From assembly GCA_039583875.1 (NCBI GenBank), contig CM077153.1:111410568-111474567 (forward strand): a stretch of 64,000 nucleotides of DNA. The letters are read 5' to 3'. This stretch comes from Platanthera guangdongensis. Taxonomy: Eukaryota > Streptophyta > Magnoliopsida > Asparagales > Orchidaceae. The position numbers and the translations under genes were made by a program. The notes below the pieces were generated by a model. That model worked only from the letters and a program-made list of their open reading frames with translations, did no database searches and was not told where the DNA came from. Below, in pieces: positions 56,159 to 64,000 of the stretch (positions are counted from its first letter, which is position 1; each line of letters begins with the position of its first letter).

Positions 56159-58133
56159 TGTAACACCCCCATCTATCGCATGACATATAACAGAAGGTCC
56201 AGCTGGAACCCGACGACATATACCACAGACAGTCGGAAGGATTACCAAATGAATACTCAAACTATCCAATTAAGACTACTCGTCCTACACAGAGCATTCT
56301 AGCGGAAGTTTTAAAAAGTTGAAAGAACCCAAAACTTGAATCCAATAAATATGAATGTCCACAACTACAAAACAGGAATGACACCCAAGAACACTGAGAA
56401 GGTACATGGCCTTATGGCCTTATAATAATTCACTTAATAAATAGTGTTTTTCATACATCGGCTCGCAGGCCGGCCACACATGACAAAAGTAAAGTGCAAT
56501 TATTCCTTACGGCCTTCTAAGGCCAGCACAGCAACATGGGCTTCGGCCCGCTATTTGGTACTTGGCTCCGCAGCACCTGCAAGCACAATTCCACCGCACG
56601 GTGGCAAACAAAGCAACGGTCAGCTAAAAGCCGACCAAATTATAACGAACCCGCCCCTTACTCGGGACGGCGGTGCTCTTTCCCTGCATAACATTAGCCC
56701 AATAAAATAATAAAGCGCGATTATACTACGCCACAGGTGTAGGCTCGCACGGCCAAACACCTCGTGCACTCAGGGCACATTAACGGTGAGTCCTGACATA
56801 TCAGTGTCACCACCACCATCCCAAAGATGGCAACCAAGTGAACATTTAGCCTTTCTGACCACCGTCTAAGGCTCCCGACTATGCCAACGGCCAGTCCCCA
56901 TCTTCGGGTCTCTCGCACCGAACCACATAGACTAGGTCTGATTCCACTTGCCCGTTGCTTACGCCGCCTAGTCAATTTAAGTCCTCGCACGGGCCAAGCT
57001 TCTCTTGGATCCCAAAATTTTCCAAACAATCTCATAACCCAGTTATGACCAAGGCTGGTTCTCAGACCGCCAAGTTAGCAGAACACGTTTCCGCTCAGTT
57101 TTGCGGGTGCGCCTTGAAGCTAACCTCCAAGGATCCCTGCTGCAATCTACCGCGTAGAAACCCGAAAAACCCAAGGCACAAAGTCTTCTCCGGCAAAACA
57201 TAACAAATGCAACATCACTGATCCAGACAATACACGTTCGGGTAGGCTTCACACACAATGCCTATGCCCGTACTTACGATTCCGGACTCTATATGCAACA
57301 CAAGGGGGACTATTCACATCAACCCCAAGGAACACCAGGCACTCACCGTACACTCGTGGGAGCGGGGTTCCCTATGCAGAAAGAAAGAGCTTCACATGCT
57401 CAAGTTGAGAATCGTTACCCTTGTAGTCCGTTTGGCGCCATGGAAAAACTACGCGGACAGAACTCTTCGCAACGACCTTTCCTCCACAGTTCCGCCCTCA
57501 AATTTCGAAACGGTGCTCCGATGCTCCGCCGGTGGTCGGAAAACTCCTTCTTCTTCCTCTTCCCTCTAACACCTTGGAAAGAGAAAGGTTTGGAGAGAAA
57601 TGAGGGATTAACTCCCCTATTCCCGGCCTTAACAGAGCAGGAAATCATCTGGGCCATTGGATCTTAATTAAAGAAAATGAACGGCTCAGATCTACACAAA
57701 ATTTCCCAGACCTGGGCCGAACACAGCTTGGCACACGGCCGTGTCCCAGGCCGTGTGCCTCGCTCCAGGCACGATCGTCGAACTCAGAACCGACACACGG
57801 GCTCAGACACGCCCGTGTCTAACCTGACACGCCCATGTCGGGTCCCTCGACATGCCCGTGTCCAGGGGTGTGTCACGCATAACCGCCACGCCAACCGACA
57901 CGACCCAACTTCACTTGGGTACTGACACGGGTAGGCACACGCCCGTGTCACATGACACACCCGTGTCATCTAGCCGTGTTCCTGGTCGTGTCCTTCTCAG
58001 GATGAAAACGACCAAAAAAACACCAACCAGACACGGCCTTGGACACGCCTGTGTCCTAGTCCGTGTACCCCTATACAGGCACCAAAAACCCCTTTTTCGC
58101 GACCGACTCAAATACAATTTTTGGGGCGTTACA
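56159..58133 (-). repeat. Tekay LTR 3 (5' LTR of copy B)
   Basis: Matches LTR 1 and LTR 2 with a few percent difference. It carries the palindrome array at 57720-58067 and is followed by the right TSD TCCAG (58134-58138). Confidence 0.92.
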
Positions 58134-58138
58134 TCCAG

Positions 58139-58434
58139 CCCGCGAGTCCAGTCCGCCACTTTTGCGCGGACTGGCATGTTCTTTATTTTTTGCTTCCCGT
58201 CACCGTTTCCTAGTTCTCCTATACCTCGGGCAGCCGGTTATTTTAGCTATTCCCGTTTGGGCAGACTCCCATCCTATAAATAGTGGGGAGGTGGTGCACC
58301 CAAAGCACGCTGACTCGAGTCCAGAACCCATTTAGTGAAAGCTGCGGACTCAGATCTCGGACTATGAGGGCGCATTTTCCTTCTCTCTTTTTCCCGTTTT
58401 ACTGGAATACGAGGGCGCATTTTCTGCATCAACA
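58139..58434 (+). repeat. 3' LTR of the Tat element, second part
   Basis: Continues the LTR begun at 21882. It aligns with the LTR of the pol-less Tat element: CTCGGGCAGCCGGTTATTTTAG against CCCGGGCAGTCGGTAACTTTAG types, CCCGTTTGGGCAG, TATA box CTATAAATAG at 58273-58282, GTGCACCC, CGCTGACT, and the end TGCATCAACA. The joined LTR is about 570 bp. Confidence 0.85.
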
Positions 58435-59276
58435 GCGGCACAGCCGCCGGAGGGGCCTTTTCCGACGATCCCGAGAAGGTGAAAAACGTGGAAAAACTAG
58501 GAAATTTTCAACTTTGATCAGGATCAACTGAGCCTGATTCCCTTTCTAAATGAATCATATGATCTACCCATGGAGATAGAAGGAGGGGAGGACATTGCTT
58601 GTTGCCTGGAGACGCGTCGATCGCCGGGAAGCCATCAGTGGTGGAGTCACCGGCGTTCTGCAACTGCACAGTGAGAGTGGTCGAATTCTTCAAGTAAACG
58701 GTTGGGAAAACTCCTCTCTGGCCACTGATGGTGTTTAAAGCCTCAATTAGGGAGGGGAGAGGCCAAGTCATCAATGGCCATTAATGGCCATTGAAAGCTT
58801 GTTCAGCCATGGCATGGGGGATGAATCTGGGCATGAACATGTTGGGAAAAGGTCGGGAACTCTTCCTCTCCCCTAGAGAAACTGATTCCAGCCCTTAATA
58901 GGGAGAGTTAAGTGGTTCAAGTTTCAAAGCCATTAATGGCCTTGGAACTTGAATTCGGCCATGGCTTGGCAGCACTATTCCGACCATGAATAGCCACAAA
59001 AGTGGCCCCCTGATCTCCCTGATTGAATATGGAGTTGAATCAGCCAATGAGGAATGGCCTCTTGGCCTCCTTGGACATGAATGGCCCTCTTTCAACATTT
59101 ATCTCTCCTCCATTAAAGTGAGGTTGAGGTTTTCTCTCTCTCACTCATAATTCTCATGGAAACAATGTTAGCCCTAGTGGAAAGAGGGCTTGAGCTTGGG
59201 TTAGCCCATTTGGGTCAAGTGACTTGACCTTGGCTTAGGGTTGACTTTGGTCAAATTGACCCTTTGTGCCACCATC
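58435..59276. other. Unassigned DNA right of the Tat LTR
   Basis: No gene supported. A perfect 20-bp palindrome AATGGCCATTAATGGCCATT lies at 58773-58792, and related ATTAATGGCC strings occur near 58780 and 58931. From about 59210 TTGACC/GGTCAA inverted motifs begin. It may be the leader or LTR remnant of the next element. Confidence 0.5.
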
Positions 59277-59740
59277 AATGGGTCCTTGGTGACCTATTGG
59301 CCTCCCCTAAGGTCCAGGTAGGGATGGGTAGGGTTGACTTGGCACCTTGGAGGTCACATGACCCTTAGTAAGGGTACTTTGACCACTTTGAGGCTAGAGT
59401 TGACTTGGGTCAACTTAGCCACTAAGGTTGACCTCAATGGGTCCTTGGTATCCCATTGACTTCACTTTAGGGTTAGGAGGGCATGGGTGGGCTCCACTTG
59501 GCTAGGGGAATATCAATTGACCCTAAGTAGGCTAGTTTGACACATATAGGGTTAGGGTTGACTTAGGTCAACGTAACCTCTTTGACTGGCTACAGTGGGT
59601 CCTTAGTGGCCCTATGGACTTCCCAAGGTGTTAGGGGTGTTGTGGTAGGGTCATGGATCAAGGTGTTGCCCTAAAGTCTAACCTTAGGTCTAATGTTGAG
59701 GATGCGCTATAGGCAAACCAAGGTGATTTTTACCTTGGCC
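59277..59740 (+). repeat. About 158-bp tandem repeat, three degenerate units
   Basis: Units begin AATGGGTCCTTGG-like at 59277 and 59436 and AGTGGGTCCTTAG at 59594 (periods 159 and 158). Each contains an AGGGTTGACTTNGGTCAA near-palindrome. Confidence 0.7.
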
Positions 59741-59770
59741 CTTGTTCACTTGGTCCTTGAGATTTTGGTT

Positions 59771-59799
59771 GTTTTGTCATGACCTAGTCATGACAAAAC
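59771..59799. repeat. Perfect 13-bp inverted repeat with 3-bp spacer
   Basis: GTTTTGTCATGAC, then CTA, then GTCATGACAAAAC. It lies at the junction between the tandem repeats and the gag remnant. Confidence 0.95.
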
Positions 59800-59802
59800 A
59801 AA

Positions 59803-60050
59803 ATCCTCGGGGTCTAGTTGTCAAAGCGATGTTACAGACTCGTACCTGCTTTACTTGTGGAAGAGTGGGTCATATAGCCCGTGACTATCAGGTTGCTCCA
59901 CCAAAGGGTGACAAGAAGACGAGAGCATCTTATGCTGAGAAGGGAAAGGCAGTGGTGGAGTCCTCTACATCCCAGGCGCAGCACCGAGTCTATAACCTTG
60001 GCCAGCAGGAGTCCATAAAGCAAAGTGACGTCGTCACAGGTACGAGTTAA
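59803..60050 (+). pseudogene. gag: Tekay-C gag, C-terminal remnant
   Basis: A short frame with the zinc knuckle CFTCGRVGHIARDY, whose last Cys is Tyr, followed by a basic, Gln-rich tail. A TAA at 60048 separates it from the protease in the same frame. The gag domain proper is missing upstream. Confidence 0.75.
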
Positions 60051-60074
60051 GTTATTGATTGCTTTTATTACTGC

Positions 60075-63000
60075 ATGTTTTGTATGTGGCTTGTGTGTGA
60101 TGTGGTTGCCACATCCTTTGTTATGATTCGGAACACGCTTGCGAGAGCACTATTTGATACGGGTGCTTCGCATTCATTTCTGTCTAACGACTTTATAACT
60201 CGGATTGGAGTACCTAGTCATATGAAGACAAATAGCATAAGGGTGTTATTACCGAATGGTTTTTTGATGCTTGCAGATAGGGCTTGCGAGGTGGCGGTTC
60301 AAATTGGAAGTCGGGATTTTTGTTTGAATGCATCCGTGCTACCGATATCAGAATTTGAGGTGATCTTTGGAATGGATTGGATCTCGAAGCAGCGTGCCTT
60401 GATTAATTGCACGTCAAAAGAGATCATACTGGGCCAAAATACCGAGCTTGAGACAAAGTTTGTTGGTATGCAAGGAGTGGGCGGGAACATGAGGTCTGCA
60501 CTCCATGTCATCAATGTTGTTCGGAAGGGCGCGGAGTTATTCTTCACGCAAATTCAGGCTGTTGAGCCAAAGGACAATGTGAGGGATGTTCCGATTATAT
60601 CGGAGTTTGTGGATGTGTTTCCTAAGGAACTTCCTGGGCTACCACCCCAGCGGGAGATCGACTTCACGATTGAGTTGGTGTCAGCTGCGAAACCTGTGGC
60701 CCACTCGCCATATCCCGTCACGCCAAAGGAAATGGCTGAATTGGAAGTCCAATTGCAAGAGTTGTTGGAGCAGGGATATATCCGCCCAAGTATGTCACCT
60801 TGGAGCGCACCTATTCTATTTGTGAAAACGAAGGACGGTGGTTTGCGGTTATGTATTGACTATCGTGAACTGAACATGCTGACTGAGAAGAACAAGTATC
60901 TGATTCCACGAATAGATGAATTGTTCGATCAGCTAGTGGGATCAACTGTCTATTCCAAATTGGATTTGAAATCTAGATATTACCAATTGAGAATGTAGGA
61001 AGGTGACATTCCCAAGACTGCATTTGTAACACGATATGGTCATTATGAGTTCACGGTAATGCCGTTTGGGCTATGTAATGCGCCATCGGTGTTCATGGAC
61101 CTAATGCATAGAATGTTCCGAGCATACTTGGAATTCTTCGTGATTGTATTCATTGATGATATCTTGGTGTACTCTCAATCGGAAGCTGATCATGCAAACC
61201 ACTTGTGGTTGGTGTTGCATACCTTGCGAAGGAATAAGCTCTATGCCAAGTTCTCAAAGTGCGCGTTTTGGCTGTCATCGGTGGCTTTTCTTGGCCACGT
61301 GGTAAGTGGAGAGGGCATAGCAGTGGATCCGTTAAAGATAAGTCCCATACAGGAGTTGCCGGTGTTGTCTTTGGTGGCCGAGGATAGGAGTTTCGTTGGA
61401 CTGGCAGGGAGGGTACTACAGGCATTTTGTCGAAAACTTCTCGCGGATCGCTTTGCCTCTGACCACACTGATGAGGAAGGATCAAAAGTTCATTTGGACG
61501 CCGGAGTGCGCGCGAGCTTTTGAAGATCTAAAGAGTCATTTGATCACGGCGCCTGTGTTGACATCGCCATGTGGTACAGACGGCTATGAAATCTATAGTG
61601 ATGCTTCAGGGAGCGGCTTAGGCTGCATTCTTCTACAGTTTGGAAAGGTGATTGCTTATGGCTCACGCCAGTTGAAAGTGCATGAGCGAAATTATCCCGT
61701 CCACAACCTAGAGTTGGCGGCGTTGATCTTTGCACTTAAGTTATGGCTGCATTATCTTTATGACATAAAAGTGAATATCTTTACGGAACATAAGAGCCTA
61801 AAGTACTTGTTGGATCAGAAGGATCTGAATGTGCAACAACGAATATGGATGAAGTTCTTTGGGGACTACACCTTTGATATTCATTATACTCCCGGGAAGG
61901 AAAATCTGGTCGCTGATGTCTTGAGTCGTAAGACTCCGTCATGGCAAATTGGTTGCAAATGAATGATTAACGTCTGATCCAGGAGTTGAAAGTGTTAGAG
62001 ATTTCTTGTGTTGACAAGAATTCTACAGCCGATGCATGTTTAAACTGGATGGAGGTATAATATGACCTTACGGACACGATTCGACGAGTAACGAAGCTGC
62101 ATGAAAGTCTCCAATGCTATGCAAAAGAGGAACTAGATGGCAAATTCTCCTGGGATGACGGCCTTTTGCAGAAAGAGGGTCGTTTGTGCGTCCGAGTATG
62201 GGTAAGTTGAGAGAAGAATTGATGTATGAAGCGCACTTTACAAAATACTCAATTCACCCTGGGAGCACAAGGATGTTCAAGGATATGAAAAAGTTGTTTT
62301 GGTGGCCAGGACTAAAGAAAGAAATAGCTCATTATGTGCCTAAATGTCAAACTCATGCTTTGGTGAAAGCGGAATGCCAGAAGCCTGGTGGTTCTTGAAG
62401 TCATTACCGATTCCGGAATGGAAGTTTGATGATATTTCCATGGATTTCGTGCACGGGTTGTCGAGATCTCAACGCGGAAATGATTCAATCTGTGTGATTG
62501 TAGACCGGTTGACAAATGTGTCTTACTTCCTTCCGAACAAGCGGGACAATTCAGTGGAAATTTTGGCAAAACTCTATGTCGAGCAGATCGTACGGCTGCA
62601 TGGTGTTCCTCGTAGCATCGTGAGTGATCGTGATGGGTGATTCACATCGAACGATTGGAGGCTACTCCATCAATTGTTGGGAACGAAGGTAACATTCTGT
62701 ACGACCATTCATCCCCAAATGGATGGACAGACTTAGAGTACCAACAGAACAATGGAGGATATGCTTCAAATGAGCTCTCTGGATTTTGGTAATAGATGGG
62801 AAGATCATCTCTATATGGTGGAGTTTGCCTATAACAATAGCTACCAAGCAAGCATCGATATGGCACCGTTTGAAGCTATGTATGATCGTAGATGTCGTAC
62901 ACCGTTATCTTAGGCAAAAGCAGGCGAATCCAAACTATATAAGTGTAAAGAAGTCGATGAAGCTAACTCGACGATACGCTCTATTCGGGAGAGGTTGATG

Positions 63001-63450
63001 ATAGCTCAGGATCAACAAGCAAAATACTACAACGCCAAGCACCGGAACGTGGAGTTCACGGTTGGCGATTGGGTATATTTGAAGATCAAACCCTTCAAAG
63101 GCGTGTCCAGGATATCTTGGTCCATTTGAAGTGGTGGAGCGAGTTGGGGAAGCTGCCTATCGGCTAGCTCTTTCGGCAGAATTGAGTGTATTACATGATG
63201 TGTTTCACATATCTGTGCTTCGGAAAGCCGTCAAAGATCCAGCTCAAGTGATCGAGAACGATCGTGTGCCGGTTGAGTATGACTAACGACGAAGGTTAGG
63301 CCCATTCGAATCGAGGATCGATCCGATAAATAGTTGCGGAACAAGACAATCGGGATGGTCAAAGTCCGGTGGGACAACTGTGGCCATGAGGAGCTAACAT
63401 GGGCGCGAAAGTTGACCATGCGAGCTGAATTTCCCCAGCTGTTTATGTAA
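60075..63450 (+). pseudogene. pol: Tekay-C pol: protease, RT, RNase H, integrase, chromodomain
   Basis: Protease with intact DTGASHSF (60156-60164 for DTG). The RT linker [14 protein letters not shown] leads to RT with IDD at 61155-61160; a TAG near 60997 splits it. A frameshift near 61400 follows, then RNase H (YSDASGSGLGC, LELAAL, TEHKSLKYLL). The HHCC module is at about 62220-62370. Integrase has its first two catalytic Asp at 62443 and 62625, a TGA at 62638, and a TAG at 62734 exactly where the catalytic Glu codon should be. A further TAG lies near 62911 and a deletion near 63110. Chromodomain remnants (IRIED, MVKVRWDNCGHEELTW) end at a TAA near 63448. Damage is heavy, so this is an old copy. 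Confidence 0.88.
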
Positions 63451-63552
63451 ACTATTGTATAGTGGACCTCTTGTTGTAACAAACATTTTGGAGTTATAAC
63501 ATCTTGTTTTTGGTTTCCTTACTATGTGCATATTTTCGGACAAAATTTCTTG
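63451..63552 (+). other. Short spacer before the Tekay-C polypurine tract
   Basis: About 100 bp, AT-rich, nothing recognised. Confidence 0.5.
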
Positions 63553-63567
63553 TAAGGAGGGGAGGGT
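63553..63567 (+). other. Polypurine tract of Tekay-C
   Basis: AAGGAGGGGAGGG directly before the LTR start TGTAACACCCC. Confidence 0.85.
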
Positions 63568-64000
63568 TGTAACACCCCAAATCCCAAGTTTGGGTTAAGG
63601 TTGGGCAACACGGCCTATGACACGGGCGTGTCCCAAGCCGTGTCGTCCTCTGGTTCGTCGACCTCCACTCGAGTAAATGTACTCAACGATCCTCGAGTGG
63701 GAAACATGGTATGTGACACGGGCGTGTCACATGTGACACTGGCGTGTCATATGGCCGTGTCCTTCTCTGTATTTGGCCAAGGCATTGAGGCCTTGTGGAC
63801 ACGGGCAGGACACGGGTGTATCTTTGGGGACACGGCCTGTGATACGGGCATGTCACATGATCGTGTCCTGTTCGGGTTGAATCTGTTGTGTGCCGCCTGA
63901 GGTACACGGCCGCAGACACGGGCGTGTCTGATGGTGTGTTAAGGCACATGTCCTGTGATACGGGCGTGTCATATAGACGTATCCTGATATGGGTAAGTCG
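63568..64000 (+). repeat. Start of the Tekay-C 3' LTR
   Basis: Begins TGTAACACCCCAAATCCC. From 63608 it carries many GACACGGGCGTGTC near-palindromes to the window edge. Confidence 0.85.

Larger units (their letters stand above)
22155..58133 (-). mobile_element. Tekay-type chromovirus tandem: LTR-internal-LTR-internal-LTR
   Basis: Three near-identical LTRs (22155-24123, 28630-30606, 56159-58133; 1969, 1977 and 1975 bp) enclose two internal regions on the - strand. The outer ends carry one target-site duplication, TCCAG (22150-22154 and 58134-58138). The middle LTR has internal sequence on both sides (primer-site side left, polypurine side right) and no TSD. This fits two copies sharing one LTR, as from unequal recombination. 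Each internal region has gag, RT, RNase H, integrase and chromodomain. The second copy (B) is split by the copia element at 31352-52385. The integrase plus chromodomain sequence places it in the Tekay/Del group. Confidence 0.92.
59742..64000 (+). mobile_element. Second Tekay-type element (Tekay-C), 5'-truncated, right end off window
   Basis: Gag C-terminus, protease, RT, RNase H, integrase and chromodomain lie in sense order, followed by a polypurine tract and the start of a 3' LTR that carries the same GACACGGGCGTGTC palindromes as the Tekay LTRs at 22155-58133. It has a protease, unlike copies A and B, and is a clearly different subfamily. The 5' LTR and most of gag are absent. A perfect inverted repeat at 59771-59799 marks the left boundary area. 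Confidence 0.85.

Noticed and set aside
58508..58774. 88-codon frame on the - strand right of the Tat LTR
   Set aside because: Composition looks partly protein-like, but no motif, promoter or homologous context supports it.

Overview
The window is plant nuclear heterochromatin built almost entirely from LTR retrotransposons. No ordinary cellular gene, rRNA or tRNA gene was recognised. Athila, Tat and Tekay-type Ty3/gypsy elements and a Sirevirus-type Ty1/copia element, with the tRNA-Met primer sites seen in the copia and Tekay elements, point to a flowering plant with a repeat-rich genome. I do not name a species.

Layout. 1-6519: the 3' part of an Athila-type element (open pol, spacer, 3' LTR). 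6520-10285: fragments, including the start of an antisense gene next to a Tat-like polypurine tract and LTR, a dense hairpin array, and a truncated copia-like LTR. 10286-22154 and 58139-58434: a decayed Tat-lineage element (gag, protease, RT, dual RNase H, integrase on +; two antisense genes on -) whose 3' LTR is split by the next insertion. 22155-58133: a Tekay (chromodomain) element arranged LTR-internal-LTR-internal-LTR on the - strand, flanked by one TSD pair, TCCAG. 31352-52385: a Sirevirus-type copia element inside the integrase of the second Tekay copy (TSD ATCTT). 36553-45374: a pol-less Tat-type element inside that copia pol (TSD TGTAC). 58435-59740: unassigned repeat-rich DNA. 59742-64000: another Tekay-type element on +, cut by the window edge.

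This makes a four-level nest: Tat > Tekay pair > Sirevirus > pol-less Tat. Partial by-eye LTR comparisons, about 4% for Tekay, 3% for copia and 1% for the inner Tat element, agree with the order of insertion.

The most interesting system is an antisense two-gene cassette carried by the Tat elements. It lies between the sense genes and the 3' LTR. Gene 1 encodes a long, mostly coiled-coil protein. Gene 2 resembles the plant 'putative gypsy type transposon' family. Gene 2 has a TATA box close upstream in both copies that contain it, and gene 1 has one in two of its three copies. Gene 2 also has short introns of 73-74 nt at matching positions. The innermost element has lost pol but keeps an intact gag and an intact gene 1. 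A second theme is short hairpin motifs packed into LTRs of unrelated elements; one of them also occurs inside a gag reading frame.
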